DNA from: JASFEQ01 sp050122535
GTDB taxonomy: Bacteria > Desulfobacterota > DSM-4660 > Desulfatiglandales > HGW-15
Reading direction: 5' to 3'
DNA: 19,571 nucleotides
Assembly (NCBI GenBank): GCA_050122535.1
Contig: JASFIT010000032.1
Location: 1 to 19,571 of the forward strand
Part shown: piece after piece, positions 7,688-14,419 of the stretch
Position numbering within the stretch: the stretch's first letter is position 1
Layout: each line of letters opens with the position of its first letter
Position numbers and translations under genes: made by a program
Notes under the pieces: generated by a model
Told to the model about the DNA's origin: nothing
Database searches by the model: none
What the model saw: only the letters and a program-made list of their open reading frames with translations

Positions 7688-8680
7688 TCAGGTTTTTTTC
7701 TCCTCCTCCATTTTTTCATAGGCATCGATGATTTCTTGAACCAACGGATGCCTAATCACGTCGTCCCTGGAAAAATATATGAACTTGATTCCTTTGATGC
7801 CTTTTAGCAGAGTTCTCGCCTCTATTAGACCGGAGGTTTTTCCCTCTGGCAGATCAGTTTGCGTCACATCGCCAGTAATGACAGCTTTCGAGCTAAAACC
7901 AAGCCTGGTCAAAAACATCTTCATCTGGTCTGATGTGGCATTTTGCGCCTCATCTAAAATCACAAAGGCATCATTTAGCGTTCTGCCCCTCATAAAGGCC
8001 AATGGAGCCACTTCAATGACGCCTCTCTGAATCAGACGAGAGGCGCTTTCGAAATCCATCATGTCGTGGAGGGCATCGTATAAGGGTCTGAGATAGGGAT
8101 TGACCTTCTCGTATAAGTCTCCGGGTAAAAAGCCCAGATGTTCGCCCGCCTCCACGGCCGGCCTGGCCAGGACAACTCTGTTTACCTCCTTTTTTACCAG
8201 GGAAGAGATGGCCATTGCCATGGCCAGATAGGTCTTTCCAGTCCCTGCTGGACCGATACCAAAAACAATATCGAATCTCCTAATACCATCGATATATTCC
8301 TTCTGGTTTAAGCTCTTCGGCGTTATGGTTTTTTTGTGGGAAGAGATGTAAACCTTATCCAAGAAGATCTTCTTAAGGTCCGCTGATATGTCACTACTCA
8401 GGATTCTTAAGGCATAATCCACATCATTTACATATATGGGGTATTCATTCTTAATGAGTTCATACAGCTGGAGGAGGACTTTTTCGGCCAGTTCGATCTC
8501 CCAGTCGCCCCCCTGGAGGTTTATGGTGTTGCCTCTCACGTTGACAGAGAGGCCAATCTTCTTTTCCAGGAGTTGTAGATGGGTGTTGTGCTCCCCGCAC
8601 AGCATCCCCACCAATTGAGTGTCCGGAAAAGTTAACTTCTTATGAATCTGTGAGGCTTCTGGCGCTGAACTATTTGCCAA
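7688..8680 (-). CDS. phoH: PhoH family ATPase
   Basis: A 330-aa cytoplasmic ATPase of the PhoH/PhoL type, thought to act in RNA metabolism together with YbeY. The N-terminal 120 residues resemble the usual KH-like region. The P-loop domain shows Walker A GIGPAGTGKT (141-150), the LARPAVEAGEHLGFLPGD stretch (171-188), Walker B VILDEAQNAT (240-249) and a KAVITGDVTQTDLP segment (265-278). Length and motifs are normal. The start is a TTG at 8680 with AGGAG upstream; it lies 3 nt after the yjbQ stop, so the two genes are probably coupled. The 7TM-HD gene and ybeY follow after a repeat-filled gap, a conserved functional neighbourhood. Confidence 0.96.
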   Translation of the reverse strand: MANSSAPEASQIHKKLTFPDTQLVGMLCGEHNTHLQLLEKKIGLSVNVRGNTINLQGGDWEIELAEKVLLQLYELIKNEYPIYVNDVDYALRILSSDISADLKKIFLDKVYISSHKKTITPKSLNQKEYIDGIRRFDIVFGIGPAGTGKTYLAMAMAISSLVKKEVNRVVLARPAVEAGEHLGFLPGDLYEKVNPYLRPLYDALHDMMDFESASRLIQRGVIEVAPLAFMRGRTLNDAFVILDEAQNATSDQMKMFLTRLGFSSKAVITGDVTQTDLPEGKTSGLIEARTLLKGIKGIKFIYFSRDDVIRHPLVQEIIDAYEKMEEEKKT

Positions 8681-8683
8681 TAG

Positions 8684-9103
8684 CTACTCTCCTAACGTTT
8701 GCATAATGATCTGGCGTTTCCTGGGTCTATTATCAAAGTCCAAGAGAACAATTTGCTGCCAAGTCCCCAGTATGAGTTTACCATCTATTACAGGGATGTG
8801 CAATGAAGGGCCTAGCAGAGCAGAGCGAACATGGGAATACCCGTTCCCGTCTCCCCATCTTTCATTGTGTTCATAGTAAAGATCTTCTGGGGCCATTCTC
8901 TCGATCGCCTTTTTTAGATCATTTATCACGCCGCTTTCATATTCGATAGTGGTGAGAGCCGCCGTGGATCCGGGTATGAAAAGCGTCACATGGCCATTGC
9001 GGACTGACGATCTTTCAACCTCCTTTTGCACCTGGGGCGTGAGATCAATGATGTCCGTTTTGGCGGTGGTTTTTACGGAAATGTTATGTACTTCGATGGG
9101 CAT
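8684..9103 (-). CDS. yjbQ: YjbQ / UPF0047 family protein (secondary thiamine-phosphate synthase family)
   Basis: A 139-aa member of the UPF0047 (YjbQ) family; the database family name refers to a weak thiamine-phosphate synthase activity reported for some members, and the physiological role is unclear. Family signatures are clear: FIPGSTAALTTIEYE (43-56), HNERWGDGNGYSHVRSALLG (79-98) and LGTWQQIVLLDFDNRPRKR (112-130). Conserved His79, His91 and acidic residues could bind a metal. Length is typical, and the ATG at 9103 begins MPIEVHNISVKT as expected. phoH begins 3 nt after its stop. Upstream lies a 224-bp gap with a train of hairpins, so a promoter for the yjbQ-phoH string may lie near 9110-9210, but no clear -35/-10 pair was seen. 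Confidence 0.93.
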   Translation of the reverse strand: MPIEVHNISVKTTAKTDIIDLTPQVQKEVERSSVRNGHVTLFIPGSTAALTTIEYESGVINDLKKAIERMAPEDLYYEHNERWGDGNGYSHVRSALLGPSLHIPVIDGKLILGTWQQIVLLDFDNRPRKRQIIMQTLGE

Positions 9104-9220
9104 AGATCAATACCTGGGAGATAAGAAGCCGAAAAGTCCCGAGCCTTTCTCTATCACAGGGATATCTTTCATTCAAGAAAAAGAAAAGTGCCTGAAAGAG
9201 GGGGGTGGGTTGGGCGTTGA

Positions 9221-9297
9221 GGTGGCATATAAAATGCCACCCTACGGTGTAGGGTCGGGTTTCATACCCGACCGTCCGTGGGCGGGAATAAACGGAC
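9221..9297. repeat. Train of three hairpins between the response regulator and yjbQ
   Basis: Three stems follow each other within 77 nt. The first is GGTGGCAT-ataaa-ATGCCACC (9221-9241), 8 perfect base pairs. The second is GGTCGGGT-ttcat-ACCCGACC (9253-9273), 8 perfect pairs and again a 5-nt loop. The third is GTCCGT (9274-9279) with ACGGAC (9292-9297). This resembles REP/MITE-like palindromic repeats. No T-run follows, so a plain intrinsic terminator is less likely, although the stems lie just downstream of the response regulator gene and could end or stabilise its transcript. Confidence 0.8.
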
Positions 9298-9327
9298 AAT
9301 CAAGTCTCATAATCTAGGTCAGGGTCC

Positions 9328-9759
9328 CTAATCTTCTAAATTCTCCTTAATTACTTTGATCAACTCGTTGGGATCAACGGGTTTATCCACATAGGCATTT
9401 GGCTCTGTGAACTGGGTTTCGCCCGTGGTCTCTACGACTTTCTCCCTTCTTTTTCGAGGTTGTCTGATCATAAAGTTTCTGAGATCGACGCCCAGGGCAT
9501 CTGAAGCGCCCGATACAACGATCACTGGGATTTTGCCCAGTTCGGGATCCTTTTTCAGTTCCTGAAACATGAGCATGCCACTCTTTCCGGGCATGATCAG
9601 GTCGAGAAGGATCATATCTGGTTTTTCTTTTTTGGCCAGTTCAAGCCCTTGCTCGCCGTCTTCAGCGCTCAGATACTCATAACCGTTATCCTCAAGAACA
9701 GAACTTATATAGCTAATGGCATCAGGCTCATCATCCACGATTAGGATTCTCTTGGGCAT
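9328..9759 (-). CDS. Single-domain response regulator with an insertion before the last strand
   Basis: A stand-alone receiver domain of 143 aa with no DNA-binding or enzymatic output domain; it probably acts by protein-protein contact in a phosphorelay. Canonical residues are present: acidic pocket D9, D10 and E11, phosphoacceptor D53 (in LLDLIMPGKSG), S83 (VIVVSGAS) and K126 (YVDKPVD). Unusual is the stretch of about 35 residues (88-121) between S83 and K126, rich in Arg, Lys, Glu and Thr, where ordinary receivers have about 20. The ATG at 9759 has a strong Shine-Dalgarno sequence (GAGGAGG). Its gene follows, after 174 nt of AT-rich DNA, the cyclic-nucleotide-binding-like gene. Its kinase is not identified; the partial histidine kinase near 19.5 kb is too far to link. 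Confidence 0.92.
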   Translation of the reverse strand: MPKRILIVDDEPDAISYISSVLEDNGYEYLSAEDGEQGLELAKKEKPDMILLDLIMPGKSGMLMFQELKKDPELGKIPVIVVSGASDALGVDLRNFMIRQPRKRREKVVETTGETQFTEPNAYVDKPVDPNELIKVIKENLED

Positions 9760-9833
9760 TTTCCCCTCCTCATGATAGGTATCTTGTCATAGATAACCGA
9801 AGTTTTTTAAAAATATATGTTGTACCAAGATTT

Positions 9834-9848
9834 TAAAGTTGAACTTTA
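9834..9848. repeat. Short perfect palindrome TAAAGTT-G-AACTTTA
   Basis: A 15-bp odd palindrome in the AT-rich 174-bp gap upstream of the response regulator gene. It consists of two facing copies of the TAAAGTT core that ends the CTAAAGTG arrays elsewhere. It could be a relic of those arrays or a binding site for a dimeric regulator; the sequence does not tell which. Confidence 0.5.
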
Positions 9849-9933
9849 GTAATCATAAACCATTAAAATCCACATTACATCCCTCATGATGCACAGCATG
9901 TATTACCTGAGGAAATGTAAGATTGTCTTCGCA

Positions 9934-10416
9934 TTACAACCCCAAGAGCTTCTGAATATCCGGATGCTTTGACATGACCCTCAGGAATTGTTCTGTCCGT
10001 CGTTCCAAACGGTTCTTGATGATTTTGGCTGCAAATTCCATAACCCTGGATCCCATGATATCATCGTCATGGAGAAGACCCAGGAACTTTTGTCCGGGTA
10101 TGGCAAACACCTCACAAGGCTCCGCACACACAGCATAACTGGTATAGGAGGGACCGGAAAGCAGTGCGGACCAGCCGAAAGAGTACCCGGATTTGATGGA
10201 ACCCAAAGAAATGATGATCAATTCCGAAATCTCCACCTCCAGCAGAATCTTACCTCTCTTTAGAATAAAGAAATTCTCCGCCTTCTCCCCCTCTTCAAAT
10301 ACAACTTCCCTTTCCTTAAACTGTAGGGGCTCAATGAGGGGTCGTATTTTTTCAAGCATCTCATCTGTCAGGTTCTCCAGTATATAGATGCCTCTCAACG
10401 CTTCTATGGAAACCAT
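9934..10416 (-). CDS. Cyclic-nucleotide-binding-like (Crp/cNMP fold) protein without effector domain
   Basis: A 160-aa protein with a cNMP-binding beta-roll and a C-terminal helix but no HTH. The fold is shown by LENLTDEMLEKIRPLIEP, the turn FEEGEKAENFFILKRGKILLEV (about 42-63) and SLGSIKSGYSFGWSALLSG. The phosphate-binding cassette departs from the cAMP type: GYSFGWSALLSGPSYTSY has W where Glu is usual and SYTS where R-S/T-A is usual, so the ligand-binding Arg is missing and cAMP binding is doubtful. The C-terminal helix ends KHPDIQKLLGL. The ATG at 10416 is chosen because GGAGAGG precedes it by about 8 nt; a GTG at 10425 is also open. Probably a sensor or regulatory module, partner unknown. 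Confidence 0.85.
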   Translation of the reverse strand: MVSIEALRGIYILENLTDEMLEKIRPLIEPLQFKEREVVFEEGEKAENFFILKRGKILLEVEISELIIISLGSIKSGYSFGWSALLSGPSYTSYAVCAEPCEVFAIPGQKFLGLLHDDDIMGSRVMEFAAKIIKNRLERRTEQFLRVMSKHPDIQKLLGL

Positions 10417-10525
10417 GCCTGTCACCTCTCCATCAAGAGATCTTTATCTTAATTAGACGTCTCAGAAATTCCATAACTTTCAGAAATCATCCGTAATTTT
10501 GAGGCCCGACGTTTTGCCCCGCACA

Positions 10526-10703
10526 TGGAATGATGGAATGTTGGAATGTTGATTTCGACCCGCCATAGTGCTTTGGCGGGTTAAAAGGAAGTTCCTTATC
10601 TATTAAATTATCAATTTCCATGTCAAGACTAATTTGGCCAATAAACCACTGCCCCATTTTCCCAGAACCCATTGTTCCACCATTCCAGTACTCCAACATT
10701 CCA
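10526..10703. repeat. Inverted short-tandem-repeat cassette (TGGAATG units) with internal hairpin
   Basis: Part of a 385-bp gene-free stretch (10426-10810). At 10526-10551 the unit TGGAATG-A/T-T occurs three times in tandem on the plus strand. At about 10668-10707 a similar series (CATTGTTCC, CATTCCAGTA, CTCCAACATTCCA) runs on the opposite strand. Between them is a hairpin ACCCGCC-atagtgcttt-GGCGGGT (10558-10581). Open frames here are short and low-complexity and not believed. Nothing convincing was seen in 10426-10525. Confidence 0.75.
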
Positions 10704-10736
10704 ATTGCGAACTGCTCGCCATCGCGAGCCGCTCAG

Positions 10737-10786
10737 GCCCGCCCTCCAGCCGAGCAGGCGAGGCGGACGGGCGAGGCTGGCGGGGC
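10737..10786. repeat. GC-rich hairpin downstream of the third antiporter subunit gene
   Basis: GCCCGCCCTCCAGCC (10737-10751) pairs imperfectly with GGCTGGCGGGGC (10775-10786) around a GC-rich loop. The sequence is much more GC-rich than its surroundings and looks like another short repeat insert. It lies about 25-75 nt after the end of the antiporter cluster and may serve as a transcript-end structure, but there is no T-run. Confidence 0.55.
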
Positions 10787-10810
10787 AAAGCGAACGAAGC
10801 TCAGTCTATG

Positions 10811-12574
10811 TCACATCAAAAGGAAAACGATTATGAGAAAAGCGGTTGCCACGGCCGCACTTATTCCCACAGGGGAGGTGCCTGTTTGCAATGCCGCACG
10901 AACAAGGCTCTTCTTCTGATTTAGTTTTTCCCCTGTTGAACCACCCATCAACCAGGCAGGCACCAACGCCAAGAGCGCAACCCTCGTGGGAGCGTCCCTG
11001 GAGATACGACCGAGATACCCGGCCAAACCACGGACAAAAACGCGATCTGATAGACGGTTTAGACCGTTCAATCCCTTGTCCATGATAAAGTAAAAAACCC
11101 GTCCTCCCTTTCGGTAGAACCAGTCCGTATCCAGAGAAATGGTCTCTGTTCGCTTGAGCAGCGGGAGGAACAGAAAAAAGACAAGGGCCGAGAGCATGAG
11201 CAGCTGTAACTGGGCAACCACATGATTGAATGTATAGGCATTGTAGTGGACTTCATAAGGCAGAATAGCATAAAGGGGCTTGGGGTAGACGCCCAGGAAG
11301 ATGCACATAAAAGACATGAAGGCCATGGCAATAAGCATGGACTTGTTTGTTTCCCCTGGCCTCAGGCCCTTATCCTTAGCGAAGAAGACGAAGTAAGGAA
11401 ACTTGATCCCTGCATGGAGAAAGACGCCGGCAGAAGCCACCTCCAGAACCATCCACACCCACAGCAGATGTTCATGGATCGCCCCGTCTATGATCAGGGA
11501 CTTACTTGTAAATCCACTGGTCGCCGGGAAGGAGGATATGGAAAGGGCCCCGATAGCACCGAAGATCAAGGTCCAAGGCATGGTTTTATAAAGCCCTCCC
11601 AGGTCTGTACACCTGCTTTTTCCCGTCATGTAGAGAACCGAACCCGCAGACATCCAGAGCAGCGCCTTGTAGATAATGTGGCAAAAGGCATGGGCCACTG
11701 TCCCATTTAATGACATCATGGTCCCTATGCCCACACCACATACCATGAAGCCCACTTGGTTGATAATGCTGTAGGCGAGGATTCTTCTCATATCGTTTTC
11801 TAAGAGGGCGTAGATAATCCCATAAATGGTCATGATACATCCCACCACGATGAGTATCTCCCAACCAGGAAATCCCCGAACCAGGGTATAGACGGCCGTC
11901 TTTGTGGTATAGGCGCTGAGGATCACGCCTCCGGTCACAGTGGCCTCCGGGTATGCGTCCGGGAGCCAGGCGTGTATGGGGGGTGCGGCAGCATTGACCA
12001 GAATGCCAGCGAGGATAAGGTAATTGGCCAAGGTCCGCTCAGCCATGGGGTCAAAAGCGACCGAGCCTGTCTGCGTGATGTACATGATTATCCCGGCCAG
12101 GAGGCAGAGACCACCAAAGATATGCACCAAAATGTAGCGCATAGCGGCTGCCTCTGCCTTTTTGCTCTTGCGGGCAAGGATGAGGAAGGTGGAGGCGATG
12201 GCCATGATCTCCCAGAAAAAATAGAGGGAAACCAAGTCTCCGGCAAAGACCACACCAAGGGAGCTTCCTATATAGAAGAGGGCGGCCATGTGCTGGGTAT
12301 TATCTTTTAAGTAGAAGGCATAAACAAAAGCGGCCACAGCGTTCATCGTAAAGATATACCCGAAAACCTTGCTCAGCTTATCGACCCTCAGAAAAGTAAG
12401 ATCAAAGCCAAAGAAATGAATCTGCCAAGAGGATCCCGTTTCTAGCTGGGTGATCAAATAGAAGGCGGCAGCGGGCAGCAGGATGACATACCAGTTCTTC
12501 GCCTTTCCCCTGAAAAAGGGAACCAGTAGGGCACCAAGGATCAGAATCAGTGCAGGGGGGAAATTATTTGTCAT
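10811..12574 (-). CDS. Third antiporter-like (MrpD/NuoL-type) membrane subunit
   Basis: A 587-aa polytopic membrane protein of the proton-conducting transporter family (MrpA/MrpD/NuoL/M/N), part of the Mrp-type complex. The TM5 glutamate is present (E122 in LYFFWEIMAI), as is H201 in PPIHAWLPDAYPEATV and K225 (YTTKTAVY). The TM7 lysine, which lies seven residues before this His in the other two subunits (K222, K223), is N194 here (GILVNAAAPPIHAW). A soluble loop (about 500-560) precedes one last helix at the C-terminus (about 565-587), longer than a plain MrpD. The ATG at 12574 lies inside the last codons of the small membrane protein gene (11-nt overlap), so translation is coupled. It is the last gene of the cluster and is followed by repeat-rich DNA. 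Similar third subunits occur in Mrp clusters of alphaproteobacteria (from memory). Confidence 0.9.
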   Translation of the reverse strand: MTNNFPPALILILGALLVPFFRGKAKNWYVILLPAAAFYLITQLETGSSWQIHFFGFDLTFLRVDKLSKVFGYIFTMNAVAAFVYAFYLKDNTQHMAALFYIGSSLGVVFAGDLVSLYFFWEIMAIASTFLILARKSKKAEAAAMRYILVHIFGGLCLLAGIIMYITQTGSVAFDPMAERTLANYLILAGILVNAAAPPIHAWLPDAYPEATVTGGVILSAYTTKTAVYTLVRGFPGWEILIVVGCIMTIYGIIYALLENDMRRILAYSIINQVGFMVCGVGIGTMMSLNGTVAHAFCHIIYKALLWMSAGSVLYMTGKSRCTDLGGLYKTMPWTLIFGAIGALSISSFPATSGFTSKSLIIDGAIHEHLLWVWMVLEVASAGVFLHAGIKFPYFVFFAKDKGLRPGETNKSMLIAMAFMSFMCIFLGVYPKPLYAILPYEVHYNAYTFNHVVAQLQLLMLSALVFFLFLPLLKRTETISLDTDWFYRKGGRVFYFIMDKGLNGLNRLSDRVFVRGLAGYLGRISRDAPTRVALLALVPAWLMGGSTGEKLNQKKSLVRAALQTGTSPVGISAAVATAFLIIVFLLM

Positions 12575-12815
12575 AGTAGTTCTCTTTGACCTTTAACACG
12601 AGGCCCACCAATTTAGAAAAGAGTATGAGGGCCGCGCATGAAACAAAACCGAGCAGGGCGTAAAACCCGAAGAAGCTATCAAACCCGAAATAGGCATGCC
12701 TATGGGTAATTAGGTCTGGAATGATCAGGAGCCCACAGATCGCATAGAGCATGATCCAGAGCCTTTTTATGTTTTCAGGCTTGTCAAAGAAGTCGAATTC
12801 TTTCTTCTGCTGCAT
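12564..12815 (-). CDS. Small two-helix membrane protein of the Mrp-type cluster
   Basis: An 83-aa product starting at the ATG 12815 (MQQKKEFDFFDKPENIKR). It has a charged N-terminus (about 1-18), two predicted membrane helices (about 20-40 and 47-72) with HRHAYFGFDSFFGFY between them, and a charged end KVKENYYDK. The frame is open back to 12845, but GGGAGAAAGAG stands directly before the ATG at 12815. It starts 13 nt after the second antiporter-like gene and overlaps the third by 11 nt, so it is translated with both and is probably an accessory subunit. I recall similar small proteins with FDKP...NI, GFYA and a final YYD between antiporter subunits in other proteobacteria, usually annotated hypothetical. 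The function is unknown. Confidence 0.85.
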   Translation of the reverse strand: MQQKKEFDFFDKPENIKRLWIMLYAICGLLIIPDLITHRHAYFGFDSFFGFYALLGFVSCAALILFSKLVGLVLKVKENYYDK

Positions 12816-12828
12816 TCTCTTTCTCCCA

Positions 12829-14295
12829 TTACTTGCTAACGGCAAGGGCTGCCAAATTCAGAAACGGCGTGGGGTAGAAGAATAGGACAATTGAGCAAAC
12901 CGCTGTGACCACCAGAGGGACAACACACCATGGAGGGCCCTCTACCATTCTATTATCAAACATGGACTCTTCCTCTGTGCAAAAAAAGGCCTTGTACACA
13001 ATCGGCAGAAAATAAGCGGCATTTAACAAAGAGCTCACAAGAAGCACGATCAACATGGGCCATTGGCCCGCTTGAAGCGTGCCCAAGACCATATACCATT
13101 TACTGAAAAATCCTCCAGTGGGCGGAAGTCCGATCACACTTAAAGAGCCGATAAAAAAGGCCGTCATGGTGATTGGCATCCTTTTACCTATGCCGACCAT
13201 CTGGCTAATATACTTCTTGCCGGTGGCCACAGCGATAGCACCGGCACAAAAGAAGAGGGTTATCTTTCCAAAGGCGTGCATGGCGATATGGGTCATACCA
13301 CCTATCATCCCCATGGGGGAAAGCAGTGCAACGCCAAGCACTACGTAAGAAAGCTGACCTATTGTTGAAAAAGCGAGACGTCGCTTCAGTTCATCTTGGG
13401 AAAGGGCAATGAGTGAGGCCACTATGATGGTGAAGGCAGCAATGTAACAGATGACGGTGCCTAGATTGAGGGAAGTTAAGAGGTCAGCGCCAAAGACACC
13501 CGTAATGACACGCAGGACGCTGAAGGCGCCAACCTTCACAACGGCCACCGCGTGCAGCAAAGCACTGACTGGTGTGGGCGCCACCATGGCCGCAGGAAGC
13601 CATGAATGAAAAGGCATAATGGCTACCTTCGCAAATCCAAAAACGAGCAGGACCATAAGGAATGCCATGAGTGTCTTTGATCCGGTTCCAGCCAATAAGC
13701 CCTGTTTCGCAAATTCCAGGTTGCCCGTAAGGTCGTAACAGATCAACATGGCGGGAAGAACAAATCCGATAGAGGTTCCCACGATGTAGAGGAGATACTT
13801 GCGTCCAGAGCTGCGCGCCTCTTTATCCTGATGATGAGTGACCAGTGGATAGGTGGCAAAAGAGAGCATTTCATAAAATAGGTAAAGGGTCAGTAGATTG
13901 GCCGAAAACGCAACCCCGATGGTGGCAGAAAGGGCGAAGGCGAAATAGCAGAAATACCGGGTCTGACTGTGTTCATTGAGCCCTCGCATATAGCCTATTG
14001 AATAGGCTGAAGTGACAATCCACAAGGAAGATGCCACAAGGGCAAAGAGCATGCCCATGGCATCGACCCTAAACTTGATCGCAACCCCTGGGATCACCTC
14101 AGCTACTGTGTATATGATCTCGGCCCCCCTTAATACGGTGGGCAGCATGGAAAGGACGATCAAGAACTTTGCAGCAGCGGCCACAAAGGTCCATGTCTCA
14201 CGCACGTTGGGTGATCTACTGGTCACCAGAAGAGGCGTGATCAACAGTGAGACCAGGACAGCTAAAAGAGGTTTTATGGATGTGATGGTTTCCAT
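12829..14295 (-). CDS. Second antiporter-like (MrpA-N/NuoL-type) membrane subunit
   Basis: A 488-aa polytopic membrane protein of the proton-conducting transporter family, about 14 helices. All hallmark charges are present: E142 in TM5 (LFYEMLSFATYPLV), K223 in TM7 (FAKVAIMPFHSWLPAAM), H230, and K254 in TM8 (HAVAVVKVGAF). The segment APTPVSALLHAV is the classic NuoL/MrpA signature, so this subunit probably takes the place of the antiporter half of MrpA, whose C-terminal parts are encoded separately upstream. The ATG at 14295 is 124 nt after the stop of the MrpD gene, and its Shine-Dalgarno sequence is weak. The small membrane protein gene follows 13 nt later. Confidence 0.92.
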   Translation of the reverse strand: METITSIKPLLAVLVSLLITPLLVTSRSPNVRETWTFVAAAAKFLIVLSMLPTVLRGAEIIYTVAEVIPGVAIKFRVDAMGMLFALVASSLWIVTSAYSIGYMRGLNEHSQTRYFCYFAFALSATIGVAFSANLLTLYLFYEMLSFATYPLVTHHQDKEARSSGRKYLLYIVGTSIGFVLPAMLICYDLTGNLEFAKQGLLAGTGSKTLMAFLMVLLVFGFAKVAIMPFHSWLPAAMVAPTPVSALLHAVAVVKVGAFSVLRVITGVFGADLLTSLNLGTVICYIAAFTIIVASLIALSQDELKRRLAFSTIGQLSYVVLGVALLSPMGMIGGMTHIAMHAFGKITLFFCAGAIAVATGKKYISQMVGIGKRMPITMTAFFIGSLSVIGLPPTGGFFSKWYMVLGTLQAGQWPMLIVLLVSSLLNAAYFLPIVYKAFFCTEEESMFDNRMVEGPPWCVVPLVVTAVCSIVLFFYPTPFLNLAALAVSK

Positions 14296-14356
14296 TCTTA
14301 ATGGTGAAAGACAACACTTTCTAAAATGTTATTAGGGCAAGGGGCAATGGCACTTT

Positions 14357-14391
14357 CCTCCCGCCGGGGCGTAGGCCCTATGGGCCGGAGG
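14357..14391. other. GC-rich palindromic segment between two antiporter genes
   Basis: GGCCC-tat-GGGCC (14374-14386) is a perfect short hairpin, flanked by CCTCC (14357) and GGAGG (14387) that could extend it imperfectly. It lies in the 124-bp gap between the first and second antiporter-like genes and may be a remnant of another repeat or an mRNA-processing structure. There is no T-run typical of a terminator. Confidence 0.4.
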
Positions 14392-14419
14392 CAAGGCGAT
14401 ATCTATTACCCCACTCTCC

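Noticed and set aside
9760..9933. A sigma-70 promoter in the AT-rich gap before the response regulator
   Set aside because: TATATT- and TTCAAC-like words exist on the minus strand but at about 20 nt spacing, and the region is so AT-rich that such words are expected by chance.
10487..10924. Several 60-100-codon frames on both strands after the third antiporter gene
   Set aside because: They translate TGGAATG-type repeats and the GC-rich hairpin (low-complexity W, N, G-rich products) or run antisense into the antiporter gene.
11222..11710. 162-codon plus-strand frame
   Set aside because: Antisense to the third antiporter-like subunit, polar and without family signature or ribosome site.
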